Below, piece after piece: positions 18,605-28,249 of a stretch of 64,000 bases of DNA. The notes below the pieces were generated by a model. That model did not search any database. It was not told the DNA's origin and saw only the letters and a program-made list of their open reading frames with translations. Within the stretch, counting starts at the first letter, position 1, and the number at the start of each line of letters is the position of its first letter. The position numbers were made by a program, and so were the translations under genes. Source of the stretch: Yersinia proxima (GTDB taxonomy: Bacteria; Pseudomonadota; Gammaproteobacteria; Enterobacterales; Enterobacteriaceae); NCBI RefSeq assembly GCF_902170785.1, contig NZ_CABHYG010000009.1, positions 248,001 through 312,000 of the forward strand, written 5' to 3'.

Positions 18605-18709
18605 GCAGAGAGAACAGGCAGATCGTAAAGACGCCGTAAACCCTTCCCTGGGGGCTCGAGCCGCGCCGTCCTGGCGCGGACGCTTTACTCTTCTGCCTAT
18701 CCTCTCTGC
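18605..18709. repeat. Yersinia-type long palindromic repeat, copy 1 (inside the pdu operon)
   Basis: Nested stems: GCAGAGAG (18605-18612) with CTCTCTGC (18702-18709); AGGCAGA (18616-18622) with TCTGCCT (18692-18698); GTAAAG (18625-18630) with CTTTAC (18683-18688); and an inner hairpin CCGCGCC / GGCGCGG (18661-18667 / 18673-18679). The same core with CCCTGGGGGCTCGAGCC occurs at 48515 and 57527. It resembles the palindromic miniature elements described in Yersinia (YPAL), but I cannot confirm the family name. Confidence 0.85.
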
Positions 18710-18778
18710 TCCAGATCGAGGCCTCGGGATATGTCAGCAGTATGGATTAATCAATGGTCAGCCATCTTAGGAACGGAT

Positions 18779-20605
18779 ATGCGGTATATAGCAGGCATTG
18801 ACATCGGCAACTCATCAACGGAAGTGGCATTGGCACAATGTGCGGCTGAGGGTCAGTTGCACTTTGTTACCAGTACCCTAACCGAAACCACGGGTATCAA
18901 AGGGACGCAACGCAACATTTTTGGCATCACTAAGGCGCTGAATATGTTGGTGGAAAAGGCTGGTATCGCACTCAGCGATATCAATCTTATCCGCATCAAC
19001 GAGGCGACCCCGGTCATTGGTGATGTGGCGATGGAAACCATAACTGAAACCATTATCACTGAATCCACCATGATCGGTCACAACCCTAAAACTCCCGGTG
19101 GACTGGGGTTAGGCGTTGGGCTGACCATCACGATTGATGAGTTGGTCACGCGAGACCCTAACCAGCCTTACATTCTGGTGGTGCCCTCTGCAGTTGATTT
19201 TGCCGATGTGGCGGCCGTGGTCAATGCTGCTAACGGCGCTGGATACCGCATTACCGCGATTATCCTGCAACGGGATGATGGTGTTCTGGTCAGCAACCGC
19301 CTCACACATCCCCTGCCCATCGTGGATGAGGTGCTGCATATCGACCGTATTCCAATGGGGATGTTGGCAGCGGTTGAAGTTGCCATGCCGGGTCAGGTGA
19401 TTGAAACCCTCTCTAACCCTTATGGCATTGCCACGGTGTTCGGATTGAGTGCGGAAGAAACCAAAAACATCGTTCCGGTGGCGCGGGCTTTGATTGGCAC
19501 ACGCTCCGCAGTGGTGGTGAAAACCCCGGAGGGCGATGTTAAAGCCCGCGCCATTCCGGCTGGGCATCTGGAGCTATTTGCTAACGGCCGCACTGTACGG
19601 GTGGATGTCGCAACCGGTGCTGAAGCCATCATGACCGCCGTCAACAGCTTCCGACATCTGGATAATGTCAGTGGTGAAGCGGGCACTAATATCGGCGGCA
19701 TGCTCGAACACGTCCGCCAAACTATGGCGGAACTGACCAACAAACCGACCAATGAGATCTTCATTCAGGATCTGCTGGCAGTTGACACTGCGGTACCGGT
19801 CAACGTCATTGGTGGCTTGGCGGGTGAATTCTCGCTCGAACAGGCGGTGGGTATTGCCTCTATGGTGAAATCTGACCGCTTACAAATGGCCCATATCGCC
19901 AGTGAAATCGAAAAGACGCTGAATATTGATGTACAGGTCGGGGGGGCGGAAGCCGAAGCGGCGATACTCGGCGCGCTAACCACACCAGGGACGCGACGGC
20001 CACTCGCCATCCTCGATTTAGGGGCAGGATCTACCGATGCCTCAATCATCAATGCGCAAGGTCAAATTGTTGCCACCCATCTGGCGGGTGCTGGCGATAT
20101 GGTCACGATGATAATCGCCTCTGAGCTGGATCTCCAAGACCGATATTTGGCCGAAGACATCAAAAAATATCCCTTGGCAAAAGTGGAAAGTCTGTTCCAC
20201 CTGCGCCACGAAGACGGCAGCGTTCAGTTCTTCCCACAACCGCTACCACCCGAAGTTTTTGCCCGATTAGTGGTGGTTAAACCGGAAGGGTTGGTGCCAC
20301 TACCGGGAGATTACGCACTGGAAAAAGTACGCAATATCCGCCGCAGCGCGAAAGAGCGGGTGTTTGTCACCAATGCGCTTCGCGCGCTACGTCAAGTCAG
20401 TCCGACCGGCAATATCCGCGATATCCCCTTCGTGGTGCTGGTTGGCGGCTCGTCGCTGGACTTCGAAATCCCGCAATTGGTCACCGACGCACTTTCTCAC
20501 TACAAGCTGGTGGCCGGTCGCGGCAATATCCGCGCCAGCGAAGGCCCGCGTAATGCGGTTGCCACCGGATTGATTCTGTCCTGGCAACGGGAGAATCACG
20601 CATGA
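18779..20605 (+). CDS. pduG: PduG, diol dehydratase-reactivating factor large subunit
   Basis: ATP-dependent chaperone-like subunit that releases inactivated cobalamin from PduCDE, 608 aa. It has the actin/Hsp70-type phosphate loops YIAGIDIGNSSTEVAL (residues 3-18) and LAILDLGAGSTDASI. The ATG at 18779 (MRYIAGIDIG) has AGGA 8 nt upstream and matches the family start; an in-frame ATG at 18731 would add 16 unrelated residues. It overlaps pduH by 4 nt. Confidence 0.97.
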   Translation: MRYIAGIDIGNSSTEVALAQCAAEGQLHFVTSTLTETTGIKGTQRNIFGITKALNMLVEKAGIALSDINLIRINEATPVIGDVAMETITETIITESTMIGHNPKTPGGLGLGVGLTITIDELVTRDPNQPYILVVPSAVDFADVAAVVNAANGAGYRITAIILQRDDGVLVSNRLTHPLPIVDEVLHIDRIPMGMLAAVEVAMPGQVIETLSNPYGIATVFGLSAEETKNIVPVARALIGTRSAVVVKTPEGDVKARAIPAGHLELFANGRTVRVDVATGAEAIMTAVNSFRHLDNVSGEAGTNIGGMLEHVRQTMAELTNKPTNEIFIQDLLAVDTAVPVNVIGGLAGEFSLEQAVGIASMVKSDRLQMAHIASEIEKTLNIDVQVGGAEAEAAILGALTTPGTRRPLAILDLGAGSTDASIINAQGQIVATHLAGAGDMVTMIIASELDLQDRYLAEDIKKYPLAKVESLFHLRHEDGSVQFFPQPLPPEVFARLVVVKPEGLVPLPGDYALEKVRNIRRSAKERVFVTNALRALRQVSPTGNIRDIPFVVLVGGSSLDFEIPQLVTDALSHYKLVAGRGNIRASEGPRNAVATGLILSWQRENHA

Positions 20606-20943
20606 ACTTTACCCAAGATGCACCCGCAATTGTTATCAGCCTCACCTCGCCAACACCCGAGGCGGTCTGGCACCAAGTGTTACTAGGGATTGAGGAAGAA
20701 GGCATTCCCTGGCAGTGGCAGCAAGACGATGACACGGATGCCATTCTCCGCGCCTGGCAGGCGGCGACCCGCTCACCACTATTGGTAGGGCTGGCGTGTT
20801 CTGCCGACGAAGTTATCGTGCATTTTCGTCATTTACCCCCCGCCAGCCCGCTGTTCCGGCAGCCACTGGCACAAGACGAAGACCCATTACGGCGGCTAGG
20901 CAACAACGCCGCCCGATTAGTCAAAGGCTTACCGTTTAAGTAA
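20602..20943 (+). CDS. pduH: PduH, diol dehydratase-reactivating factor small subunit
   Basis: Small partner of PduG, 113 aa, structurally related to the dehydratase beta subunit, which it displaces during coenzyme exchange. Recognisable blocks are [12 protein letters not shown] (residues 29-40), [18 protein letters not shown] and the C-terminal [16 protein letters not shown]. It overlaps pduG by ATGA. Confidence 0.94.
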   Translation: MNFTQDAPAIVISLTSPTPEAVWHQVLLGIEEEGIPWQWQQDDDTDAILRAWQAATRSPLLVGLACSADEVIVHFRHLPPASPLFRQPLAQDEDPLRRLGNNAARLVKGLPFK

Positions 20944-20974
20944 TCACACTCAAATTAACAAGGAACTCATATCT

Positions 20975-21250
20975 ATGAACAACGCACTGGGATTAATCGA
21001 AACCAAAGGGCTGGTCGCTGCCATCGAAGCGGCTGATGCCATGGTCAAATCTGCCAACGTACAGCTCGTGGGATACGAAAAAATCGGTTCCGGCTTGGTG
21101 ACTGTCATGGTTCGCGGCGATGTCGGCGCAGTTAAAGCGGCGGTTGATGCCGGTTCTGCGGCGGCCAGCGCGGTGGGTGAAGTGAAATCTTGCCATGTGA
21201 TCCCACGCCCACACAGCGATGTAGAAGCCATTTTACCGACCTCTGCCTAA
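20975..21250 (+). CDS. pduJ: PduJ, hexameric microcompartment shell protein
   Basis: BMC-H protein of 91 aa, close paralogue of PduA (same [40 protein letters not shown] and [13 protein letters not shown] blocks). It is an abundant facet protein. AAGGAACT lies upstream of the ATG. The pduA and pduJ reading frames are similar enough at DNA level to be a possible site of gene conversion. Confidence 0.96.
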   Translation: MNNALGLIETKGLVAAIEAADAMVKSANVQLVGYEKIGSGLVTVMVRGDVGAVKAAVDAGSAAASAVGEVKSCHVIPRPHSDVEAILPTSA

Positions 21251-21271
21251 GGGTAAGAAGAGGAGCACCGC

Positions 21272-21874
21272 GTGAAAACGTCACTGGGTTTACTTGAAGT
21301 TAGCGGTCTGGCGCTGGCGATTGGTGCAGCGGATGTCATGGCAAAAGCGGCATCCGTCACCCTGATTGGAATAGAAAAAACCAACGGCTCCGGCTGGATG
21401 TTAATCCGTCTAACCGGTGATGTGGCTTCCGTTCAGGCGGCAATCAGTACCGGAGCCGCCTTTGCCCAACTGCATCAAGGGCTGGTCTCAAGTGCGGTGC
21501 TGGCCCGTCCGGCAGATCCCCTAATGGCGTATTGGCAAGCGCCACACATTGAGCCAGTCGCCACTGAAGCCACCACCTTAAGCGAACCTGCGCAACAGGT
21601 TGCCGCCGAAGAGGTTATGACGGAAAGCCCTACCATCGAGGAGTGCGATGAAGCTGAAGCCCCACGATCTGCCGATACCGCCACCGACGATGAACCAGAA
21701 ATTGCCTTGGGTGTGGCAATAATGGACTTGGATGTCGCAATAAAAAGTGCAGAAAGTGAGGCCCCGCCAGCTCCTCGTGTGAGCTGCAATCTCTGCCTCG
21801 ACCCGGCTTGCCGACGCCATAAAGGTGAGCCTCGCTTTCGCTGTATTCACTTGGGTAAACGAGGAAAAGTCTGA
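21272..21874 (+). CDS. pduK: PduK, shell protein with C-terminal metal-binding tail
   Basis: BMC-H domain (residues about 1-90, LGLLEVSGLALAIGAADVM) followed by an acidic, Ala/Glu-rich linker (about 90-165) and a C-terminal tail with CNLCLDPACRRHKG and a fourth Cys near FRC, a pattern fit for an iron-sulfur or zinc site. Total 200 aa. The start is GTG (21272-21274) with GAGGAG upstream. PduK is a minor shell component in Salmonella. The stop overlaps the pduL start by 1 nt. Confidence 0.94.
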   Translation: MKTSLGLLEVSGLALAIGAADVMAKAASVTLIGIEKTNGSGWMLIRLTGDVASVQAAISTGAAFAQLHQGLVSSAVLARPADPLMAYWQAPHIEPVATEATTLSEPAQQVAAEEVMTESPTIEECDEAEAPRSADTATDDEPEIALGVAIMDLDVAIKSAESEAPPAPRVSCNLCLDPACRRHKGEPRFRCIHLGKRGKV

Positions 21875-22521
21875 TGGAAAAAGCGTTACTGGAACCCGTT
21901 GTCAGTAAGATCCTCGACGAAATGCGTCTTCGTCCGATCCCGCTTGGGGTTTCCAATCGACACCTGCACCTTTCGGTGCAGGATTACCAACAATTGTTCC
22001 CCGATCAGCCGCTGATTGAGAAAAAAGCACTGCTCCAGCCAGGCCAGTTCGCCGCTGCTCAGACGGTGACCTTGGTCGGGCCGAAAGGCAGCTTGAAGAA
22101 TGTCCGTATTCTGGGGCCACTGCGCAGCTACAGTCAGGTTGAGATCTCTCGTACCGACGCCCGCACACTGGGTATCAATGCCCCTCTGCGGATGTCGGGC
22201 AATCTGGCTGACACGCCAGCTATCCGGCTGGTCAGCCCCTATGGCGAGTTGGAATTGCCACAGGGTGTGATTGTGGCATTGCGCCATATCCATATGTCGC
22301 CACTGGATGCCCTTATCTATCGGGTCAAACACGGCGATCGGGTGCAAGTGGCCATCCACGGCAGTGGCCGCCGGTTGATCATGGATGATGTTGCTATCCG
22401 CGTTTCACCCCAAATGAAACTGGAAATGCACATTGATACCGACGAGGCCAATGCCGCCGGAGCCGATGACCCGGCGGCTTTTGCGACGTTGCTACCCCTT
22501 ACACGGACAACGCAACCATGA
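21874..22521 (+). CDS. pduL: PduL, phosphate propanoyltransferase
   Basis: Converts propionyl-CoA and phosphate to propionyl phosphate, recycling CoA in the lumen; unrelated to Pta. The 215-aa protein has two zinc-binding histidine pairs at residues 30/32 (SNRHLHLS) and 138/140 (LRHIHMSP), and GPLRSYSQVEISRTDA in between. The N-terminal amphipathic MEKALLEPVVSKILDEM looks like an encapsulation peptide. It overlaps pduM by 4 nt. Confidence 0.96.
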   Translation: MEKALLEPVVSKILDEMRLRPIPLGVSNRHLHLSVQDYQQLFPDQPLIEKKALLQPGQFAAAQTVTLVGPKGSLKNVRILGPLRSYSQVEISRTDARTLGINAPLRMSGNLADTPAIRLVSPYGELELPQGVIVALRHIHMSPLDALIYRVKHGDRVQVAIHGSGRRLIMDDVAIRVSPQMKLEMHIDTDEANAAGADDPAAFATLLPLTRTTQP

Positions 22522-23015
22522 ATCTGACTCAGGCGCAAACCGAACAGCTGGTCAGCCAGATTGTCACGCGGTTGGCTGAGCGCGAACGCCGGGTTCACGC
22601 CCTGCTATTGCCTCAGCTACGCGCCGGGCTGGATACATCGGTATTCCTGCACCATGCCACGCTGCATTTAATGTTGCCGGATTTGGCGTTTATCCATCAA
22701 CTGGCGCAGTTCGATACCAACTGTCCTGCGGTGGTGGCCTTGAACGAGGCCTGGTCGTGGGGCATGAAAGTGCATATCAGCCTGCACCGTCAACTGTTAC
22801 CCGCCCTGCCCATGACGGCACTGCGCCCGTTGCCGCTAACTTTCAGTGACAACCAAGGTCTGGCGATACGGCTACATGCAAGCAAGGTATTGAGTTATCG
22901 CGATATTGCCACACTTGACCCCGGCTGGTTGCTGATTGCCAGCTCTACGTTGGTTACACCGCTGGCGCAGGAAACATTGTCAGCCCGTCACATTCAACTG
23001 TTAAGGCAGGAGTAA
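22518..23015 (+). CDS. pduM: PduM, microcompartment structural protein
   Basis: 165-aa protein at the PduM position between PduL and PduN. In Salmonella it is needed for properly formed compartments but has no known enzymatic role. The sequence is less conserved than its neighbours; FLHHATLHLMLPDLAFI and the C-terminal LDPGWLLIASSTLVTPLA are the clearest blocks. Assignment relies mostly on position and length. Confidence 0.88.
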   Translation: MNLTQAQTEQLVSQIVTRLAERERRVHALLLPQLRAGLDTSVFLHHATLHLMLPDLAFIHQLAQFDTNCPAVVALNEAWSWGMKVHISLHRQLLPALPMTALRPLPLTFSDNQGLAIRLHASKVLSYRDIATLDPGWLLIASSTLVTPLAQETLSARHIQLLRQE

Positions 23016-23018
23016 ATC

Positions 23019-23294
23019 ATGCAACTGGCCCGAGTGGTAGGTTCGGTGGTTTCAACACAAAAGTCGCCGACGCTGATCGGTAAGAAACTACTGTTGGTGC
23101 GCCGTGTCGCCGGTGATGGCTCGCTGCCTCCAGACAGCAACACGCCGGATGAAGTGGCGGTCGACTCTGTTGGCGCAGGTCAAGGTGAACTGGTGCTACT
23201 GTCCGGTGGTTCCAGTGCTCGGCGCGTTTTTGCCGAACCGAATGATGCCATCGACCTGGCGATTGTCGCCATCGTCGATGAATGCTCTTACTGA
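23019..23294 (+). CDS. pduN: PduN, pentameric vertex protein
   Basis: EutN/CcmL-family BMC-P protein, 91 aa, that caps the vertices of the polyhedral shell. It starts [27 protein letters not shown] and contains [20 protein letters not shown], the conserved turn of the family. It is 3 nt from pduM and 15 nt before pduO. Confidence 0.96.
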   Translation: MQLARVVGSVVSTQKSPTLIGKKLLLVRRVAGDGSLPPDSNTPDEVAVDSVGAGQGELVLLSGGSSARRVFAEPNDAIDLAIVAIVDECSY

Positions 23295-23309
23295 TTAAGC
23301 GGTGATTTT

Positions 23310-24326
23310 ATGAGCATCTATACCAAAACAGGTGATGCGGGCACTACCGCCCTGTTCACCGGTCAACGCGTCAAAAAAAGTCATCCTCGGGTGGAAACCT
23401 ACGGCACCTTGGATGAACTGAATGCGGCACTCAGCCTGTGTGCCCGCGTGACACAAGGTGAAGAAAACCTTCAGTTACTCGATGCCGTACAACATCAGCT
23501 GTTTTATTTCAGCGCCGAACTGGCCAGTGAGGGCAGCGAACCCCCACCCAGTGGGCGAAAAAGTATTAGTGAAACCGATATTCAAGCACTGGAACAGGCG
23601 GTGGACCGCTGCATGGCGCAACTGCCACCGGTGCACGGTTTTATCCTGCCCGGTAACACTGAAGCTGGGAGCCGCTTACATTTTGCCCGCACCCTGGCGC
23701 GGCGCTGCGAGCGGCGGTTAATCGAACTGGCCGAGCAAGTGCCGGTGCGTCCGGTGTTATTGCAGTATCTCAACCGGCTATCGGACTGCTTGTATGCCTT
23801 GGCCCGCGATGAAGACCAACGCCAGACATTGCAACAAACAGCACAAACCGTGCTGGCACGCTATTTAGCCGCAACCACGGAGAAACTCGTTGCGACCACT
23901 CAGCCCCCGAGCGCTGGACTGGGATTTTCTGATGTTCACCAACTGGTTAAGTTAGCTGTTGCAGCCGCCATGAAATTACAAATTGCCGTAGTTGTGGCAC
24001 TGGCCGACCGCCACGGCAACATGATTATGACCTACCGCATGCCCGATACCTTGCTGGTCAGCAGCGAGCTGGCACCGAAAAAAGCCTGGACCGCTGTCGC
24101 CTTGAAAACCGCTACCCACCAACTCAGTGCTGCCATTCAACCGGGGGCCGATCTGTTCCAACTAGAAGCCAGCACTGGCGGCAAAGTGGTGAGTTTTGGC
24201 GGGGGCTACCCACTGTGGCGTGACGGCCAATTGGTGGGAGGTTTAGGGATAAGCGGCGGTAGCGTCGAACAAGATATGCACATAGCAGAAGCGGCCATAT
24301 CGGCTTTACATCTGAGGAATGAATAA
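23310..24326 (+). CDS. pduO: PduO, ATP:cob(I)alamin adenosyltransferase
   Basis: Makes adenosylcobalamin for PduCDE. The N-terminal PduO-type domain (residues 1-190) has the ATP loop KTGDAGTTALFTGQRVKK, then RCERRLIELAEQ and LNRLSDCLYALAR. The C-terminal GlcG/HbpS-like domain (about 205-338, LVKLAVAAAMKLQIAVVVALADRHG) is the flavin/haem-binding family also fused to PduO in Salmonella. The stop overlaps the pduP start by 1 nt. Confidence 0.96.
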   Translation: MSIYTKTGDAGTTALFTGQRVKKSHPRVETYGTLDELNAALSLCARVTQGEENLQLLDAVQHQLFYFSAELASEGSEPPPSGRKSISETDIQALEQAVDRCMAQLPPVHGFILPGNTEAGSRLHFARTLARRCERRLIELAEQVPVRPVLLQYLNRLSDCLYALARDEDQRQTLQQTAQTVLARYLAATTEKLVATTQPPSAGLGFSDVHQLVKLAVAAAMKLQIAVVVALADRHGNMIMTYRMPDTLLVSSELAPKKAWTAVALKTATHQLSAAIQPGADLFQLEASTGGKVVSFGGGYPLWRDGQLVGGLGISGGSVEQDMHIAEAAISALHLRNE

Positions 24327-25714
24327 TGAATACCAATGACCTTGAATCGCTCATTCGCACTATCCTCACCGAGCAACTGACGCCGGTCACGGCCCCTGCC
24401 TCCAGCGCCATTTTTGCCAGCGTGGATGAAGCCATTAATGCTGCTCACAGCGCGTTTTTACGCTATCAGCAAAGCCCGATGAAAACTCGCAGCGCCATTA
24501 TCCGCGCTATCCGTGAGCAATTAAAGCCACAACTTGTCTCTCTGTCCGAGCGCGGTGCCAGTGAAACCGGCATGGGTAATAAAGAAGATAAACTCCTGAA
24601 AAACAAAGCTGCACTGGAAAACACACCGGGTATTGAAGACCTATCTACCACCGCACTGACCGGTGATGGCGGCATGGTGTTATTCGAGTATTCACCCTTC
24701 GGCGTTATTGGTTCAGTCGCCCCCAGTACTAACCCGACCGAAACCATTATTAATAACAGCATCAGTATGTTGGCAGCGGGTAATGCAGTCTATTTCAGCC
24801 CCCACCCCGGAGCTAAAGCCGTGTCACTGGATCTCATCGCCCAAATTGAAGCGATCATTTTCAACAGTTGCGGCATTCGCAATCTGGTGGTGACAGTAAA
24901 AGAACCGAGTTTCGAAGCCACCCAACAGATGATGGCACACGACAAAATTGCCTTGCTCGCTATTACTGGTGGCCCGGCCATTGTGGCAATGGGCATGAAA
25001 AGCGGCAAGAAAGTGATTGGTGCCGGTGCGGGTAACCCACCCTGTCTAGTGGATGAAACCGCTGAGTTAGTTAAAGCGGCGCAGGATATCGTGGCGGGCG
25101 CTTCATTTGACTACAACCTGCCGTGCATTGCAGAGAAAAGCCTGATCGTGGTGGAAAGTGTTGCCGACCGTTTATTGCAACAGATGCAGGCCTTCGATGC
25201 ATTACTGATAAGCAATCCGCAAGAGGTCGACAGCTTACGCAACACCTGCCTGACGCCGCAGGGTCATGCCAATAAAAATCTGGTGGGTAAAAGCCCCATT
25301 GAACTGCTGAAAGCCGCTGGCATCACCTGCCCGGCTAAAGCCCCGCGCCTGTTGTTGGTCGAAGTGGCGGGTGATGATCCACTGGTCACCACCGAACAAT
25401 TGATGCCGCTGTTACCGGTGGTGCGGGTAAAGGATTTTGATGCGGCCCTGGCATTGGCATTGCACGTCGAGGGCGGCCTGCATCATACCGCAACCATGCA
25501 CTCGCAAAATGTCTCGCGCTTGAATCTGGCTGCACGTTTGTTGCAAACCTCCATTTTTGTCAAAAATGGCCCGTCCTATGCCGGGATAGGTGTCGGCGGT
25601 GAAGGCTTTACCACCTTTACTATTGCCACCCCGACTGGTGAGGGTACGACCTCGGCGCGTACCTTTGCACGTCAACGCCGCTGTGTACTGACTAATGGTT
25701 TCTCTATTCGCTGA
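24326..25714 (+). CDS. pduP: PduP, CoA-acylating propionaldehyde dehydrogenase
   Basis: Oxidises propionaldehyde to propionyl-CoA with NAD+ in the lumen. The 462-aa aldehyde dehydrogenase carries the catalytic Cys at residue 267 (FDYNLPCIAEKS) and the nucleotide block GNPPCLVDETA. Residues 1-18 (MNTNDLESLIRTILTEQL) form the amphipathic encapsulation peptide for which PduP is the classic example. Confidence 0.97.
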   Translation: MNTNDLESLIRTILTEQLTPVTAPASSAIFASVDEAINAAHSAFLRYQQSPMKTRSAIIRAIREQLKPQLVSLSERGASETGMGNKEDKLLKNKAALENTPGIEDLSTTALTGDGGMVLFEYSPFGVIGSVAPSTNPTETIINNSISMLAAGNAVYFSPHPGAKAVSLDLIAQIEAIIFNSCGIRNLVVTVKEPSFEATQQMMAHDKIALLAITGGPAIVAMGMKSGKKVIGAGAGNPPCLVDETAELVKAAQDIVAGASFDYNLPCIAEKSLIVVESVADRLLQQMQAFDALLISNPQEVDSLRNTCLTPQGHANKNLVGKSPIELLKAAGITCPAKAPRLLLVEVAGDDPLVTTEQLMPLLPVVRVKDFDAALALALHVEGGLHHTATMHSQNVSRLNLAARLLQTSIFVKNGPSYAGIGVGGEGFTTFTIATPTGEGTTSARTFARQRRCVLTNGFSIR

Positions 25715-25724
25715 GCGAGGATGT

Positions 25725-26840
25725 ATGAAAACTTTTTTCCTGCAAACACGCATTTATAGCGGGGAAGGCAGCCTCAAGGTGCTGCAACGCTTTCATCAGC
25801 GCAAAATCTGGATAGTTTGCGATGGCTTTTTAGCCACCTCTCCGCTGCTGGATAAACTGAGACAAGCCTTGCCAACCGACAACCAGATTACCCTGTTCAG
25901 CGATATCACGCCGGATCCGAATATCGCCACCGTGGTGAAGGGGATTGAACAGATGCAAGCGCTGCGCCCCGACATAGTGATCGGTTTTGGCGGTGGTTCG
26001 GCACTGGATGCCGCCAAAGCCATTGTCTGGTTTAGCCGTAAACAAGGGCTGGAGATAGAAACCTGTATCGCCATCCCGACCACCAGCGGGACCGGCTCTG
26101 AGGTCACCAGCGCTTGTGTGATAAGTGATCCAGAGAAAAGCATTAAATACCCCATCTTTGACGATGAAATTTATCCTGATATCGCCATTTTGGATGCCGC
26201 ACTGGTGGCGAGCGTGCCCGCCGTCATTACCGCCAATACCGGATTGGATGTGTTGACCCATGCGCTGGAGGCCTATGTATCACCGCGCGCCAGTGATTTT
26301 ACCGATGCACTGGCAGAAAAAGCGGTGCAACTGGTATTTCGCCATCTGGCAACCGCCTGTCGTAAAGGTGACTGCCTGATAACCCGCGGCAAAATGCACA
26401 ATGCCTCGACGCTGGCCGGCATAGCATTCAGTCAGGCGGGTCTGGGGATCAATCATGCCATCGCCCACCAATTGGGGGGGCAATTCCACATTGCTCACGG
26501 CTTAGCGAATGCCCTGTTGCTGGTGCCGGTGATTCGCTTTAACGCCGCAGATGCGCGAGCGCGTAAGCGTTATGCAAGATTGGCGAAGCTGTGCCATTTC
26601 AGCCCGGCCAATGGCGATGATCGCAGTGCAGTCAATCAGCTGGTTCACCAAATTGAGCAGCTAAAACGCCAGTGCGGGCTACCTCAGCCGTTGGCGGCAA
26701 TGAAAGTTAATGAGCGCCAATTGCAGCAACATCTCCCCGACATGATTGCAGCAGCCCTTGCCGACATCACATTGCGCACCAACCCGCGACCAGCCAGCGA
26801 CCAGGATATCCGTGGGATTATCGAGGCGCTTTATGAGTGA
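25725..26840 (+). CDS. pduQ: PduQ, iron-dependent 1-propanol dehydrogenase
   Basis: Reduces propionaldehyde to 1-propanol and regenerates NAD+ for PduP. Class III (iron) alcohol dehydrogenase, 371 aa, with GFGGGSALDAAKA for NAD binding and metal-ligand histidines in HALEAYVSPRASD and HAIAHQLGGQFHIAHGLANA. I start at the ATG at 25725, preceded by GAGG; the in-frame upstream codon at 25695 lies inside pduP. The 3' end overlaps pduS by 8 nt. Confidence 0.96.
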   Translation: MKTFFLQTRIYSGEGSLKVLQRFHQRKIWIVCDGFLATSPLLDKLRQALPTDNQITLFSDITPDPNIATVVKGIEQMQALRPDIVIGFGGGSALDAAKAIVWFSRKQGLEIETCIAIPTTSGTGSEVTSACVISDPEKSIKYPIFDDEIYPDIAILDAALVASVPAVITANTGLDVLTHALEAYVSPRASDFTDALAEKAVQLVFRHLATACRKGDCLITRGKMHNASTLAGIAFSQAGLGINHAIAHQLGGQFHIAHGLANALLLVPVIRFNAADARARKRYARLAKLCHFSPANGDDRSAVNQLVHQIEQLKRQCGLPQPLAAMKVNERQLQQHLPDMIAAALADITLRTNPRPASDQDIRGIIEALYE

Positions 26841-28224
26841 TATGCAGATATCTGAGGCTAACGTGCTGCACTCGCCACCCGCTTATGGCGAACTGACACC
26901 CTGTGATGCAGAGACTATCCAACAGCGTGTGCGTAACGCTGGTGTGGTCGGAGCCGGTGGTGCCGGGTTCCCCACAGCGGTGAAGTTACAGGCACAGGCC
27001 GAGATTTTCCTGGTCAATGCCGCTGAGTGTGAACCGATGTTGAAAGTGGATCAGCAATTGATCCCACGTCAGGCGGCACGGCTGGTACGCGGCGTGCTGT
27101 ATGGCATGAAAGCCACCGGCGCATGCGAAGGCATCATTGCACTGAAAGCTAAATATGAGGAGGCCATCACAGCACTGACACCGCTGCTGCCACCACAGAT
27201 TCGGTTGCATATTTTACCCGATGTTTACCCCGCCGGAGATGAAGTGATCACCATCTGGCTGGCAACCGGCCGCCGGGTTCCACCTGCGGCGCTGCCCATC
27301 AGCATTGGGGTGGTGGTGAATAACGTGCAAACCCTGCTCAACGTGGCCCGCGCCGTTGAACAGCAGTGGCCGGTCACCCGCCGAACGCTCACCGTGAATG
27401 GTGCCGTAGCCCGGCCATTGACCTTGACGGTGCCACTGGGCACGTCACTGCGGGAAGTGTTGGCTTTGGCGGGTGGCGCGACCATTCATAACCCTGCTTA
27501 TATTAATGGTGGCCCGATGATGGGCCATGCCCTGCATGACCTTGATCAGCCCGTCACCAAAACCACTGGCGGCCTGCTGGTACTGCCTGCTGATCATTTG
27601 CTAATTACCCGCCGTGCCCGTAGTGATAAGGATGTGCTTGCCATCGCCCGCACCGTCTGCGAACAGTGCCGTATGTGTACCGAACTCTGCCCGCGCCACC
27701 TTATCGGCCATGAATTACCGCCGCACCTGTTGGTACGGGCGATTATCTACCAGCAAGTCGCCACGCCAGATATTTTACTCAGCGCCCTGACCTGCTCGGA
27801 ATGCAGTCTGTGTGAAAGCTATGCCTGCCCGGTGGATATCTCGCCGATGCGCATTAACCGCCTGCTGAAAACTCAGTTACGTGCGCAGGGTGCCCGCTAT
27901 CAAGGGGAGCTGCGCGAAGCTGACCCGATGGCGAAATACCGCATGGTGCCAACAACACGGCTGATCGCCCGCCTGGACTTAACCGACTGGTATCAGGCTG
28001 CACCCTTTAGTGAGGAGCCCTATCAGCCACAACAGGTGATATTGCCCTTGCGCCAGCATATCGGTGCTGCCGCAGAGGCCATCGTCGCAGTGGGTGATCG
28101 GGTAGAACAGGGCCAATTAATTGGGCAAATCCCGCATAACGCCTTGGGTGCACCACTGCACGCCAGTATCAGCGGCGTGGTTACCGCCATCGATGGCAGT
28201 GCCATCACCATAAATCGCGGCTGA
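26833..28224 (+). CDS. pduS: PduS, cobalamin reductase flavo-iron-sulfur protein
   Basis: Reduces cob(III)alamin towards cob(I)alamin for PduO. The 463-aa protein has the RnfC-like nucleotide/flavin region GVVGAGGAGFPTAVKL near residues 38-53 and two 4Fe-4S motifs with cysteines 276, 279, 282, 286 and 321, 324, 327, 332. ATG at 26833 (MSDMQIS) overlaps pduQ by 8 nt; a second ATG at 26842 is also possible. The longer reading from 26746 is inside pduQ and is not supported. Confidence 0.95.
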   Translation: MSDMQISEANVLHSPPAYGELTPCDAETIQQRVRNAGVVGAGGAGFPTAVKLQAQAEIFLVNAAECEPMLKVDQQLIPRQAARLVRGVLYGMKATGACEGIIALKAKYEEAITALTPLLPPQIRLHILPDVYPAGDEVITIWLATGRRVPPAALPISIGVVVNNVQTLLNVARAVEQQWPVTRRTLTVNGAVARPLTLTVPLGTSLREVLALAGGATIHNPAYINGGPMMGHALHDLDQPVTKTTGGLLVLPADHLLITRRARSDKDVLAIARTVCEQCRMCTELCPRHLIGHELPPHLLVRAIIYQQVATPDILLSALTCSECSLCESYACPVDISPMRINRLLKTQLRAQGARYQGELREADPMAKYRMVPTTRLIARLDLTDWYQAAPFSEEPYQPQQVILPLRQHIGAAAEAIVAVGDRVEQGQLIGQIPHNALGAPLHASISGVVTAIDGSAITINRG

Positions 28225-28249
28225 CGGTATTTTTTAAAGAGGAATCGGC

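Noticed and set aside
18731-18778. Upstream in-frame start for pduG (MSAVWINQWSAIL...)
   Set aside because: No ribosome site, sequence unlike the family, and the family start MRYIAGIDIG at 18779 has AGGA upstream.
26746-26832. Upstream extension of pduS
   Set aside because: It overlaps the conserved 3' part of pduQ and lacks a ribosome site.
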